Of a DNA stretch of 64,000 nucleotides, positions 37,257 through 48,150 are shown piece by piece (the stretch's first letter is position 1; each line of letters begins with the position of its first letter). Made by a program: the position numbers and the translations under genes. The notes under the pieces are model-generated. The model was not told the origin of the DNA. It made no database searches and saw nothing but the letters and a program-made list of their open reading frames with translations. The stretch is from Alnus glutinosa. Lineage: Eukaryota > Streptophyta > Magnoliopsida > Fagales > Betulaceae. The stretch covers positions 33,475,804 through 33,539,803 of the forward strand of contig NC_084888.1 in assembly GCF_958979055.1 (NCBI RefSeq). Reading direction: 5' to 3'.

Positions 37257-40200
37257 TAAACACACACACACAAAAAAAGGAAAAAAGAGTGAGACAATGA
37301 ACATTAAATTTTAGATGACTGTTAGGTGTGGAATTCAAAGGGGAATATGTAATACCAAAGTTCAAACCAATGACTGAATTAGCAATTGTCGAACACTTTC
37401 CTAGTAACATAGACTTGTCATGCTTAAAGGATAGATGGGTGCATGGGTTATCCAACAGGTAATTAAGTTGCTATCATCATAAAGCAGCTGCGCTTGAGGA
37501 CACACTGTGATGTGGGCAACCAAGAGAAAGAAAAAAGGGAGTCCTATTATAAGTTAGAAAACTTATATCCAAAAGAAAATATTAACCTGAGAACAGCTGA
37601 TCTTTTCTCCTCCAGCAACTTGCACAATTCAACCTTCAACCACATCACCTGCATGTAGTTCATATGTTGAACTCAATTATATTCTGAGGAAACTGCTCTA
37701 ATGTATCATCTAGTAACAATTTCAAAAAGGTTGAATTGCTTCAACTCATATTTATACACTGAAATAAAAGGACTATTAAACACATCAAACATCCTTCCAA
37801 AGCTTTCTACCATGAGAACTGCAACAAAGTGGAGCCAAATCTTTTTTTGACAATACTAAAATGGCATAACATTTAATCTCCATTTCTCTTCCTCTTTCCG
37901 TCACCTTCCGCAATTCATATTCAACAAAATCAATTCCCCTCCTAAAAGTTTGGCACGATGATCAATATGCCTCGTCTGACCTACTGTCACCTACACTAAT
38001 TTGAGGCATGCTTCATGATTTATTATATTGATGAAATATATCCCATTTTAAATAATATTCTGCCTTGACTTACTGCCTACTTGAACGATTCCTTCCAGAA
38101 AATATTTAACTACATATCAACACATAAGGGCAATGTTTTTTTTCCCAGTATTTATTTAAGGAAAATGAAAAAAGAAGAAGAAGAAAAAGAAGCAAAGTTA
38201 ACGAAATGATTATGCAAAAAGAAGACACAAATGACCTGCTCTTGAAGATCTTTGACGGAATCAACCTCCAAATCCCCATTCAGGCTAATGAGAATTTCAT
38301 CTGAATTTGTGGACCCAGACTCCGAATGAGATAAACAACCATTTGTTTGTGTATCAGACGATTGTTCTGTTTTATTGGCTTCTATTATCATTGATTTAGG
38401 ATCATGCTTAAAACCATATAGTTTAGATGCCAGACCCTGAGAATCCCTCCAAGCTCGAAGCCCCTTTGATCTTTCCTCAAGTGCAGCTATTACAGCTGGC
38501 CGGTGTTTACTTCTCAACTCTTGTAACCGGGCTTCATTTACATTTTGGTAACCCATGGAAGCAGTCAATACAAGTTGACTGCTATCAAATGTTGACCCCG
38601 CCAGCGACTGCAGCAAAGTAACTGCGTCTCCAGCATCCTTAGATGTGACCAATGCAGGGCCTACATGAAACTGAGCTAAATTAAGTTTCACAAGGTAAAA
38701 CAGTGTACATGGTACTATATTCATATTAGTTGTACTGCAATAACAATATCACAGAATTCAAAAAACCCTATTTCTTTTACCCAGTACCATATAACTCCAT
38801 CAAAGCAAGTGCTGTTCTAAATAGCATGACGCGGTTGCCTTCAAAAAGAAGCACATCCCAGACTCGAAGAACTGGAGTAAGGAGAAATCCATCAGATTAT
38901 AAGTAAGCATTAACAAGAACCTACCCAATTGGGCCAAATCCAATTATGAGGATGAGAATGCAAAGGTTGGTAAGATAGCTAAGTATCAGAGAATATGCAG
39001 ATAAAAATTTAAGATGCATTTCAACACAAATAAGCTTTAATATTAACAAGATACAACATAAAACCTGACCACTTTCCCATGGAAGCATGTTCATAAAAAT
39101 GGAAAGGAACCACGGTCCGGTAACCCAAGCCACCTGCACTCCCAGGTAATCTAGATGATTGACTGCAACAGATGTAAAGGTGACATAAGAAAATACCCAA
39201 AAATCTTCGTACAAACAGAAAACTTGGAAAACGGCAAAGATGATAACAAATGCCAACAATATACAAACCCAATTTAGGAAATCTCTCGCGCACCAACTCC
39301 TCAAAAACAAGTTGGTCAACCTGAAAAGGCACAACAGCCTATCAATAAAGAAAAGCACTACCCATCTGCAGCAGTTACGAAGTTTCCTCAACTTCATTAC
39401 TGTAACTCATTCGAGGAGAGCAAAAACACAGAAACTAAGCAAAAAAAAAAATGTATAGAATACCTGAGACTCTATCATTTCCTCTGAGTAATAGCCATCA
39501 AAATAGTCATCAATAATGCCCATCAAGGTCCTGAAAATATTTACCTCTATTAATAAGGGCATATGGCCAATGAAGCTGAAAAAGTGAAAAATATAACTTT
39601 ATGCTGAATAAATGTAGAACAGTTAGGCATGTACTCTTCCAGGAGAGAATGCTACTTAAATACAGAGAAAATAGCATTAATCATGTTTCCCATGCGCAAG
39701 CGAGGGAGTATATATTTGGGAAAGATTATGTCAAATATTTCAGACCTACCAAAAAGCATTTTCTTCAGGCATCAAAAGAAGTAATAAGCCAGCAAAGAAA
39801 TTCATGGCCTGCACATAGATTAATTCAAGAAGCTAAACATCAGACAGAAAGTTATCTTGAGTTGTATGTTAAACAGAATGAACTTAGCAGCAGAACCAAA
39901 ACATAATTTCTCTGTAAGGAGCAGTATTCAAAAGCCTCTTGTCACATTGCAATACGCCTTAAATCTTTGAAATGAAATGTTTGGAAAAATCCAGCTCAAT
40001 ATGTCCATCTCCAATTTGATATGCAAATATAGTTTTAATGGAACTAGAACATCTAAACATTTATAAATCCAATGAGTGGCTAATGGTTAATATTGTCTCT
40101 AAAGGCAATCTGCAACAAATCAATAATCAATAATCGCGACTCTTAGCAAAGCTTCCTTCAGGAAGTTGTTACTTTTAACTTCTAAGTAAATGATTTGATA

Positions 40201-42591
40201 GCTGAATCTACTTTCAGTTTTTACTTCCATGAAATTTTCCCATAACCAATCGGAAATTGTTGCACAAAGTTAGCAGTACTAATTGTGTTATCTCCCCAGC
40301 TCAACTGAGTCTCTCTCTGTTCTTGGTGTTCTATTTTCTGGGGTTTCCCTGTTGCTCTTGTATTATTTCTTTGTTTTCTCTTCTAATAAATTTTGACTTA
40401 CCTGAAAAATAAATTTTCCCAGTGTAGTGGGCTCATGTATGCTTTTCATTGATTAACTCACGTCTTAAGTAACCACAAATTAACTCACGCAAAGTCATAT
40501 GGGCTGGCTGAGGGATCAATGATCTAAAGGTCACAGAACCATTTCAGTCGTCAATTTGTCTCCATGAATACAGAACTGTTAAGATCATTGTGCTGGATTG
40601 AGTGCTTTAAGTACAAACTATGCCACAGATGGCCAAAAGTTAAGGTTTGTCACACAAATTGTGAATATCATCCTGAGATTTCCTTGAGAGTTGTAGCATT
40701 CTTTAAACACTGCAACCACAATAAAAATAAGCATATCCAGAAGCAAATACCTGGCAGTACCCAACAGATGGATTATGTCTAGCATAAGCTGTAAGTAAGC
40801 GCCTCAAAGCATTTCTACCATCCTCATCAAGAGCGGGATGGCCCGGAAATGTTCGAGGCAAATCCTACACAAAAAAAAAACAATATGAATAAGTTGAGAA
40901 ACATGGATTAATTATATACAAATACAATTAGCACCACAAATGAAGCTATTGGACACTAAGGTTGAATGACCATGGGATGTAAAGACCTTCTCAATCTGCC
41001 CTTTCCACTTCTCTGGCACACATACAGAATCTGTAGTTAAGCCCTCACTATTGTTGTCCAACCGTGTGCTATTTTGTTCTGTGTTATTGCCAGAATTACT
41101 TTCTGGAGATAGCAGATCCTGGTAATACTTCTCAACATGACGTGATCTCACACCCGCAAAAGCTTGCCAAAGCTGAAATTTTGAACATAATGTGATTACA
41201 TAGCATAGTCACCAAGAAATAAACTTAACCATAGGGAGAAAAAAAAAACACTCAAGAGAGTATTTGCACCTCTCCCCTGAGAGCCATAGGCACTCCACCA
41301 CGAACAAGGACTTCTAATTCTTCTTTCCAAGGAACCAAAGATTCTGGAGGGACCACGTCATTAGCAGCACCAGTAACAGGGGCACTGAGGGTTTCACTTG
41401 GAGGAACATCTTGAATGGGATCAGACCTCTCTGCATCATAAAATTCATCCTCGGAGTCCTCCTCAGATATTCCTTTAGAGGATCTAGCCTCTTCAATAGG
41501 AGAAGGAAGCAGCTTTCCAGTTTCAGCACCTTGCTCATCTTTTGATAAATTGTTTTTCTTCTTTACACGAATGCTCATCATATCTTCAATGGCACGAAGG
41601 GATGGCCTGATCTCAGTCCATATTTGGTGCTTATGAGTTTTTGTCTCCTTAGCTGCAGGTACCTCCTCCTTTCTGGCACCATTTTCAGCCGAATCATTGG
41701 AACCAAGCTTCTGGCCACTTAAATCGTCTCCTTCAGCAACTTTCTCCAAGCTAGCATCTGGTTCTTGCCCTGAAACTCCAGCATGGAGGCTCTTCTTATC
41801 TTCTTCTACTGACTCTGCTTGCCGTTCCAGGAAAAAATTCCACTTATCTGATCTTTCCTCCTCTTCCTCCTAAAATTATCAGTTATATAAAATAAAATCA
41901 CATTTTTTACATTGTCTCTCTCCAAACTCTGTTTGGTTGCTGAAAAATATGAGTGGAAGTATAAAAAGTTAAATTTCAAGTTTTTCATTAACTTGGACCA
42001 GCCAAAGGAAACTTCACTAGGCCTTATTCATATTTTTTACTCGAACTCTTAATTTCAAAAAACACACACACACACACACACACACAAAACTCTGGAATCA
42101 ATTTTTTTTTTTCCTCTTTTTCCTTTTTTTTCTCTAACTTTTTTCTCAGCAACCAAACAAAGAGTGTTAAGACTTAAGACTAGAAAGAAGAGCCAGAAGT
42201 AGAAAAAGACCTTGTAGATATTAGCATATTCACGGTATCTCTGTACATGCTGAGGTCTCACAGCAAACCCATAAGCATCCCTGTCCAATACCAATTCTAT
42301 TACTTACAAGAAAAAAAAAATACCAATTCTATTATATTCCCAAATCCAAAAAAAAAATTGCATGGATTACACTCAACAATCAAACAGCAAGCAAGTTCTA
42401 GATCACAAACAACTCGATAGATCAGGATCCCCTAAACTTCTTAGAGTAACTCCACCATAGAATTCTTGAAATTCTAGCCATTAATTTTACATTATATGGT
42501 TAAGATTTTGTCACATCAACATCTACCATTAAATGAGATATAATGAATTAAAGAGAACTTAAGATCTTCTAAATATAAGAAATGCTATATT

Positions 42592-42625
<34 letters not shown>

Positions 42626-43370
42626 AAATGCTGAATTGGAAAAATCTAAACCATTCAATTTAAAACTAATGGTTAAGATTTCAAGAACTTCATGGTGGAG
42701 TTACTCTAGGAACCCAAAGAATTCTAGAAGATCCAAATGGGATCCAAACAGCCCAAAATCAAGTCCATTGCAATATACTCAGTTACAAACTAGGAACAAT
42801 GAAATGCCGAGCACAATCACATCTCAAATTACCTGCAGTCGGCCTCCAAAGATCGCTGACTCAGAGTAGAAAACAACATGTTCCACTACTTCCCATAGCG
42901 CTCGGCATTGCCTCAGGGCAATCCAAATTAACTCAAAAACCATAACATTTCACACTATCCATCTAATCCACGTAAAATACTTAAATTAAGTAAACCCTAA
43001 ACTAATCCAAGCAACTTTACACACAATTGAAAGCAATATTACTCATAAAACCCGCTAATCTATAAAGAACTCACTGAAATTCCCATACATTAGACAAAGA
43101 AAATCAAATTATAAACAAAAACGAACATTCGCTCATCAGAATCCAATACGATCGGAATCATTTGCCGTGAAATTTTGACAAACATACGAAGTATCTTACT
43201 AAATGGACCGGAATTTGTTGGATCAGAGGGGAAAAAACCTAAGGAAGTGAGAATTAGTTGCGAGGGAATCGGGACGCGTGGAGAGAGGAGAGATGGTGTG
43301 GTATGAAGGAAGCGTACCTCTTGTGGTCGAAGGTGATGACAGCGGGGTTGAGGGCTTTGATGGCCTTCAT
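23639..43370 (-). CDS. Rab-GTPase-activating protein: TBC domain plus coiled-coil tail, 18 exons, 825 aa
   Basis: Stimulates GTP hydrolysis by Rab/Ypt GTPases in membrane traffic; the closest relative I recall is Arabidopsis At3g55020. Minus-strand exons: 43370-43318, 42280-42211, 41869-41270, 41172-40987, 40864-40751, 39808-39750, 39530-39464, 39320-39269, 39162-39070, 38871-38788, 38660-38236, 37648-37587, 36363-36294, 29778-29698, 29591-29490, 24504-24380, 24068-23948 and 23752-23639. All are GT-AG and in phase, 826 codons with stop. The TBC domain opens with [17 protein letters not shown] (about 230-246). Both catalytic fingers are present: IEKDLPR (IxxDxxR, Arg307) and YCQ (YxQ, Gln341). 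Residues from about 610 form heptad-rich coiled coil. The C-terminus has the conserved [17 protein letters not shown]. The gene spans 19.7 kb because introns 13 (6.5 kb) and 15 (5 kb) are full of retroelements. Confidence 0.93.
24164..24180. repeat. Poly-C tract, 17 bases
   Basis: An uninterrupted C run in intron 16 of the Rab-GAP gene; on the transcribed minus strand it reads as G. Confidence 0.9.
24771..24939 (-). mobile_element. Very short 5'-truncated LINE with 35-bp target-site duplication
   Basis: The same 35 bases, starting CAAGAAATGTAGATGTAT and ending ATATCTTCTT, occur at 24771-24805 and 24905-24939 with one mismatch. Between them lie about 99 bases: poly-T, GATAAGTAATAAAG, an A run and GTAAGGCGCCCTAAGTACAC. 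This is the reverse complement of the L1 3' tail seen at 25727, 28209 and 35110. Confidence 0.9.
25727..27720 (-). mobile_element. Non-autonomous L1-like element with one long ORF
   Basis: The poly-A end reads as the T run from 25727, followed by GATAAGTAATTGCAATTTTATTA and GTAAGGCGCC, the tail shared by the other LINE fragments in this gene. The body is a single 608-codon frame with no endonuclease, reverse transcriptase or RNase H sequence. The 5' boundary (about 27700-27770) is uncertain and I found no clear target-site duplication. Confidence 0.65.
25871..27697 (-). CDS. ORF1-like protein of an L1-type element, 608 aa, intact
   Basis: One uninterrupted frame within intron 15 of the Rab-GAP gene. 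No zinc knuckle and no domain I can name with certainty. Features: an Arg-rich stretch RTRTWRKL...GRAVRRVL at about 103-125, a Pro/Ser/Gly-rich middle (about 150-300), an acidic block [22 protein letters not shown] at about 405-425, and [20 protein letters not shown] at about 452-471. I associate that last block with the region just before the endonuclease ORF in plant L1 elements. A related but broken copy is at 28209-29245. It may be the RNA-binding ORF1 of an element that lost ORF2. It is not part of the host gene product. Confidence 0.5.
   Translation of the reverse strand: MEDDRPTLGLAPKWMGPSFAEILRSDPTTVAETMPIAGDGRSWLRVSLATPCEIDLLPAVQHTEADPRSAVDCFSLEQNTLDLLVKDQPGSPQDKGLKFEKVRTRTWRKLGPGFCLVLGRAVRRVLTRYAGSGLFRKFLGCRVARFMRKPNVSGPPPTSPVTTTEVSSGLVLNRFPNGGSEDTALGAKKGASPGSTGFVGVSPRPEPPSVADAGFFSGTESPSGGKSSRSQVIPAVSSWNPASHLFGFPPSPAPDLGFPAATTVSFNFTPLGKLQIPKSLPVTPSIAGADILGEKLRSPLPVAVSLPFQCYYRRAKKLREKHSVKWTDELISDSLEAVKMSVGYVDKSVTGAEPPAEKATNPRATKKSVTQVNQGFFRKGFLNLPPIPVPSVELQEVNKGDHNGEIVVWEEEDVYWDGLPLDWAMDGDFGEGALAVREVMEEEFQVFARQKYKGKRELLNLQSSINYGDANYPSRRRKAGGRICQGSDMGSELVSVPDPDLVTESSHFPLPVSSLASSEAGRGSENSAVGSQVSFEMGSPEGRILPSSSLEEPTSKPLCKGRKPKLSPLELSMACSSYFGEKGDRTMAFLSALDEEHRRWDMIEDCEL
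28200..29254 (-). mobile_element. Second, broken copy of the ORF1-only L1-like family with target-site duplication
   Basis: AGTTCATAC flanks the element at 28200-28208 and 29246-29254. The minus-strand body (29245-28209) ends in poly-A with GATAAGTAATAACCTGGTTTTATTAAAA and GTCAGGCGCC. Its frame starts near 29215 and matches the order of the 608-codon [11 protein letters not shown] for [14 protein letters not shown] for VMEEEF, and KSSINYDVA for QSSINYGDA. It has stops after FPPD and after NCRI. Confidence 0.7.
29384..29438 (-). mobile_element. Micro-insertion of a LINE tail (23 bp) with 16-bp target-site duplication
   Basis: ATATGATGTAATAACT occurs at 29384-29399 and 29423-29438. Only C, a T run and GATAAGC lie between. 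The GATAAG next to the poly-A is the end of the local L1 3' tail. Confidence 0.8.
30796..35109 (-). mobile_element. Ty1-copia LTR retrotransposon in Rab-GAP intron 13
   Basis: LTRs at 30796-31068 (273 bp, 3' LTR) and 34811-35109 (299 bp, 5' LTR) with a 5-bp duplication ATAAG at 30791-30795 and 35110-35114. The primer-binding site TGGTATCAGAGC (initiator Met tRNA) is directly inside the 5' LTR, complementary to 34799-34810. The polypurine tract GCGGGAGGG is inside the 3' LTR, complementary to 31069-31077. The LTRs end in TA...TA rather than TG...CA. Internal order gag, protease stub, integrase, reverse transcriptase, RNase H is copia type. It is coding-dead. Confidence 0.92.
31095..34779 (-). 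pseudogene. Copia gag-pol remnant
   Basis: Gag of the UBN2 type runs from 34779 to about 33845 with one frame change ([20 protein letters not shown], then [18 protein letters not shown]). [12 protein letters not shown] knuckle and a protease stub reading [11 protein letters not shown] (Gly to Arg in the active-site DTGA) follow. Then sequence jumps straight to [11 protein letters not shown], so most of the protease and the pre-integrase region is deleted near 33675. Integrase (33697-32856), reverse transcriptase (32649-31712; YVDD position reads CVNDI) and RNase H (31622-31095, with DANWAGC and SMEAEYKA) follow with several shifts and stops. Confidence 0.85.
37226..37254. repeat. Poly-C tract, 29 bases, followed by a short CA repeat
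   Basis: In Rab-GAP intron 12. The minus (transcribed sense) strand carries a G run long enough to form a G-quadruplex. Confidence 0.9.
42060..42086. repeat. (AC)n microsatellite
   Basis: About 13 AC units in Rab-GAP intron 2. Confidence 0.9.
42444..42706. mobile_element. MITE with TA target site in Rab-GAP intron 1
   Basis: Terminal inverted repeats GAGTAACTCCACCAT (left) and ATGGTGGAGTTACTC (right), flanked by TA on both sides. Pairing extends inward through TTCTTGAAAT and CTAACCATT-type blocks. The centre carries an (AT)n run at 42595-42622. A TA target suggests a Tc1/mariner (Stowaway) type, though TTA/TAA types are not excluded. Confidence 0.7.
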
Positions 43371-43570
43371 TGGCGGGGGACTAGATTGGATCGGTTTGAT
43401 TGGCGAAGCGGAAATTCAGTTCTCAGTTAGATTTTGTGTGAGATCTCGCTGCTGGTCCTTGATTTTCTGCAACTGAGTTTTCAGCGACAAAGACAGCGAG
43501 ACAGAGAGAGTCTGTATGATGGAGTTGTGAACTTCTGAACTCTGTGTGTATCTGAACTCTATGTGTGTAT

Positions 43571-43601
<31 letters not shown>

Positions 43602-45135
43602 GCACATGCAAAAGAAAGGAAATGGGCGAGATTACCGTTCACGTTATTATTACATGTGCTGTTTTCTTAACACGGAGTTCGATGACTGAAAAAGTGAATT
43701 ATAGGAGTGACAGATGATAATTATTATTTTTATTATTATTATTTTTTACCGGCTAAGTGTGTTGATGTAAGTGTTTTTTACTTAAGGAAAAATTATGAGC
43801 AACGATATAAACTAAATTTTTATTTCATAATGTTTGTATGGCTCTTGTAATTAATTCTAAGATCAATTGATGTTTAAAAAAATAAAAATTAAGAGCTTAT
43901 TGTGAGTGTCACGTCAGCATTACGTCAGTATTGTAAGATAAAAACGTAGCATATAACATTTCTAAAAAATTATATTTAATTTTTAAATTTTCATCCGAAT
44001 ACTACTTCTCGCACCCATTTATTAGTAACATGACATAATTACATACAGACCAAAGTGAGCCCTAGTCTTCAAATTTTCTTTTAATTTTTTTATTAATTTA
44101 AATATATTTGCATTCTTAAGCTTAAACTTGGGCTTTTATCAAAATGAAGACAAAAAATATGACTTTTTTTTTCTTTTTTATTTTCTATCAAGGACTTTGC
44201 ACTTGATGACGAGCCATTAACATTGGGTGCCAACATGGACACTAGCATGTCAAATGAGATGTATGTGGCAGATAGAAGACTATTAACTTTGATGGTAAAG
44301 TGATAGAGAAACCTGTTAAAACTTGGGCAAAACCTAAAAACATTTACAACAGTCTAGCCAAAATGCTAAAATTAAAAGGGCTCTAAAAGCCCCTCCATTG
44401 GCCTTAGCAAATTGCTGAAATATTTGTTGAGCGTAAACAATGCTCATTTCAGTTGGTAAGCATTGTTCACTCACCAAATAAGAAAGAAAGAAAACAATTA
44501 AAAAATACAGAACAATGTTTTTCCTCTAATTTTTTTTCATCGCTCTATTTATTTATTTATTTTCATTTCGTTTTACATTTGGATACCAACCTAAATACAT
44601 GGGACTAGTGCAGGGACAGTAAATTTGAATAAAAAACATGACCGATAGGAAAATTTAACCTTTTCAAAATATATAACCGTCAGGAAAAGATACATCTTTA
44701 AATATATGATTGCTAAAGAAATAATTAAAAAAAAAATTGAAAACGAATATTTAAATAGCAAAATGGAAAGCAAATAGCTAAAATGAAAAGCTTAATTTAT
44801 AGGTACTTTGAAAATGTAAATAACTAAAATAGATAAATGTGATTTTTTTTAGCTATTGTGACTAGTAAGTTTGCATGTAAATGTTCTTAGGACATTATTC
44901 TTGAAATTGAAACCAAATGACTAAATCAAAATTATATGAAAATTTAAGAGCTAAATATAAATTTTTTCCTTTTATTTTTGGTTTGAGGAAATGTTTCGGC
45001 GTAATATAAAATCCTATTGGTGAAGTTCACATTTTAGAAAAATATTTATGTTTGCTACACCTGCTTATTTGTTAGAAAGCATATGCACGGGTAAAGTTGA
45101 CTTTTTATTAATAAAATTAAAAATAAATAAATAAA
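43371..45135. other. Rab-GAP 5' region and AT-rich intergenic DNA
   Basis: The first 250 bases should hold the Rab-GAP 5' UTR and promoter, with a (GA)n microsatellite at 43575-43602. From 43700 to 45135 the DNA is AT-rich with no recognised gene or element. Confidence 0.4.
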
Positions 45136-46194
45136 GGGAATAACTTCTGTTAGGTCGTGGCAGAAAGGAAGGGTATTTTGCCAACCAATAAGAAATTGAC
45201 AAGTCAGCTAAAACTCAAAAAATGAAATGCTGCTGCCCAAGAAAATGAAATGCTGCTGCCCAACCGGAAGAGCACCATCACCGCCCCAAATCCGCAGCCC
45301 CAGGCCGGAAAGCCGCCGCCAGCGGGCCGCGCGGCCACTCCACAGAGGCCGGGAGTGGCCGCGCGGCCTCCCACGGGGTCTGGGGGTGGCTTTCGGGCCA
45401 CCCCTAGATGGATCTAGGGTATGCCCGAAGGCCACCCCAGGCCCTGGGGGTGGCCGCGCGGCCACCCCCGGCCACTGGGGGGTGGCCGCGCGGCTACCCC
45501 TGGTCCATGGGACGGTCGCGCGGCCATCCCCGGGGTCTGGGGGTGGCCTTCGGGCCAACCCTAGGTCCATCTAGGGCTGGCCCGATGGCCACCCCAGGCT
45601 CTGCGCTGCCACCCCTGGCCACTGGGGGGTGGCCGCGCGGCTCCCCACGGTCCATGGGGCGGCCGCGCGGCCACCCCCGAGGTCTGGGGTTGGCCCGAAC
45701 CTGGGGGTGGCCTTCGGGCCACCCCTTCTGTCGGGCGTCACTCACTGTCGGGTTTGGCCTGGCTGTGACGGCATCTTCCGACCCGGACAGTGGCGGTTTT
45801 CGACCTGGACGGTGTGGTCCGGCACGAGCGTTGGTGGCGTTTTCCGACTTGGGCGTTGCCGAAAGCGTCCAGACCCACGTCGGAGGAGTTGGGGTTGGCC
45901 TGGCTGTGGCGGCGTGTTCCGACCCGGGCGGTGGCAGCGTGGTCCAGTACGGGCGTTGGCGGCGTGGTCTGGCCTGGGCGGTGCCGGCAGCGTTCGGCCT
46001 AGGCGGTGCCGGCGGTGTCCGGCCTGGCTGTGGTGGTGCGGGTTTGGGCAGGGGCGTTCTCAGCGTGGTCCAGATTTGGTGTTTCAACAACACTTTAGTT
46101 TTTTGAGTTTTTTTGTTTTGAGATGATGTGTCAATATATTATTGGTGGGCAAAAAACCCTTGGTTTTTGCCATAACCTGATAGAAGGGGCTCTC
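45136..46194. mobile_element. GC-rich non-autonomous Mutator-like element (MULE)
   Basis: Long diverged terminal inverted repeats of about 110 bases: the left end (45136 on) contains CTTCTGTTAGG, AAGGGTATTTTGCC, ACCAATAA and AACTCAAAAAA; the right end read in reverse complement contains CTTCTATCAGG, AAGGGTTTTTTGCC, ACCAATAA and AACTCAAAAAA in the same order. ATAAATAAA flanks both sides (45127-45135 and 46195-46203), the 9-bp duplication expected for Mutator. The interior, 45262-46075, is extremely GC-rich in an AT-rich setting. Open frames of 232 (+) and 199 (-) codons in the interior look like by-products of GC composition. No transposase. Confidence 0.82.
45290..45740. repeat. Palindromic GC-rich repeat array inside the MULE
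   Basis: Repeated GGGGTGGCC-GCGCGG-CCACCCC and GGGTGGCC-TTCGGG-CCACCCC palindromes spaced by tens of bases. The stretch 45740-46070 changes to a different imperfect repeat built on GGCCTGGCTGTGGCGGC and GTTCCGACCCGGGCGG. Confidence 0.8.
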
Positions 46195-47574
46195 ATAAAT
46201 AAAATGACAGTCGCTGTGTGACCATCCTCTCCTGTCATCCTCACGGGAGGAGAGCCCGACCACCACCCCTCTCTTCTGTTAAGGGCAACCATACCCTCAT
46301 TTTTTTTAATTATATTTATTTAAAATAATATCTCGGCTCATATCCAGCAAAAATTAAGGGCCTTTTTGGGTTAATTGAAAAATAAAGATACAATATTATA
46401 TTTAGCATTAGGGGAAATAGAAAATTCACTCTCTTTAATTTCTTCGCCTTTGAAGCGCATGAAGTGACCGATGAGGAGGGCCCCAGGCCCAGCAAGGTGG
46501 CCCAGCGCTATTATCAAGACATATGAAGATAAAAAGGTCGTACCTTTTTGTCATGACCAATTCGACCATACCCCCCCCCCCCCCCTGCATGTATATAGTC
46601 CAAAGAGAAAGAATGGACCCTTAAATCTTTTTTCTATTTATTTTATTTTCTCTTTTATGAAAAGTTGGTAGAAAGATCTCTATCCAAATCTTTATTTATT
46701 TAACCCTCCTTTCATAATAGTATCTCGAGTAACAGCCGCATGCTTTCTGGTTTACTTTGTCGGCAGAAGACTACAATAGGAGTAGTGATAGGCAGGGGCA
46801 AAACAGTTGCCCCTGCCTGGCATTTTTCATTTAAATAAAAAAAATTTAATTATATTAAAAGTTACTTTTTATTAAAAGAAATATTTTTTTATTATAAAAG
46901 TCTGTTAGGTAATTGTAAAACGTCTCCCAAATATTATTTCCCTTATAATAGAGTTACAAATTATAAGAGCCACATTCGGGATCATATTATTCAATCAGAT
47001 AAAAGGTAATTTTCTATTTGGTAATAGTTTTGAAAATATTTTTATTTCTAGAGCTAAAATAAAAATATATTTTTTAAAATCATGAACAAAATAATTTTAA
47101 GTACAAAATACCTTTTAAAATGCCTTTCAAACGTAGATCCCTAAAAAAAAACATTCCTCACCCTATAAAAAAAAAAAATTATTCTCTAACGGGTATAACA
47201 TGGAAGATATAAAAAAGAAAATTAAGAAGATAAAACATCAAGTTGCAATATTTAAAATCATAGGCTTTAAAAACTATTTGTTGGGTTATCGGAAGGGTGA
47301 ATATGATGTTCTCGATTTCAAGTGAAATAAAAAGTATTCATTTTATGGTCGATATTAAATTTTATAGATTTAATGGTATATATGTTGCAATATAGTGAAT
47401 ATGTAGTTATGTCATTTATAAATTTTATATGACACAGTACTATGGACACATTAAATGTAACAAAAGAAAATATTGACCTTGAAATGGAAATGAGAGGATC
47501 CTGGTAGGGGTGTAAATGTATATGCATATGCGGTTATTTTCAAAATTTGTAACTGCATTTGTAAAATGCAGATA
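46195..47574. other. AT-rich intergenic DNA
   Basis: Contains a 15-base poly-C tract at 46571-46585. No gene recognised. Confidence 0.4.
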
Positions 47575-48150
47575 TCACTTTTAGATATCTGCATTCCACG
47601 TGCACATCAAGTTTTTAATAATTGTATATGCACGGTTATTACGTTTATTAAATACGGTTATTATTCGCTATCTGCATATTAGGTCATGACTCTTGTGGGG
47701 TCTATTATAGTCTTTTAGGTCTTATTTGAGTCTCTATTAAAGCCTATTTTAAACGATTTTGAACATAATTTAAGCTAGTTTTTAGTGGTTTGAGCTTGTT
47801 TAATTCTTTTTTTTTTTTTTCTAAGCCCTAATCTTTTGAAAATATATTGATTTCACATTGCTTTTACATTTTTGCCAAAGTGTTACATGAGAAATAAACA
47901 TAGTCAACCAAATCAATGTAAACATAGCTTATACCTAATCCAAAGTGACCTTGTTTTTTTTTTTTTTTGAATTTATTAAATATAATATATATAAAATATG
48001 TATTATACATAAAGGGTATGATGATGTGGTTAATAACTACATTTGCATGTCCTAAAATTAATATCCGCATCCTCGTATATGAATAGTAAATTTTACTAAT
48101 TCCATCCATAACAACATATGTGGATAGCAGAGGTTGACGGTTACCCTTAG
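47575..48150. repeat. Long direct repeat, copy 1 (576 bp)
   Basis: Begins TCACTTTTAGATATCTGC and ends GACGGTTACCCTTAG. It matches 49525-50103 with about four substitutions plus homopolymer length changes, so about 99% identity. Not bounded by TG...CA and without a primer-binding site next to it, so not a normal LTR. The sequence resembles a degraded element of GTGTAAATGC-type plant repeats. Confidence 0.9.

Noticed and set aside
45408-46106. Open frames of 232 codons (+) and 199 codons (-) in the GC-rich element
   Set aside because: Both strands are open because stop codons are rare at this GC level. The translations are repeats of low-complexity Arg/Pro/Gly/Trp without a domain, and the frames lie inside a non-autonomous Mutator-like element.
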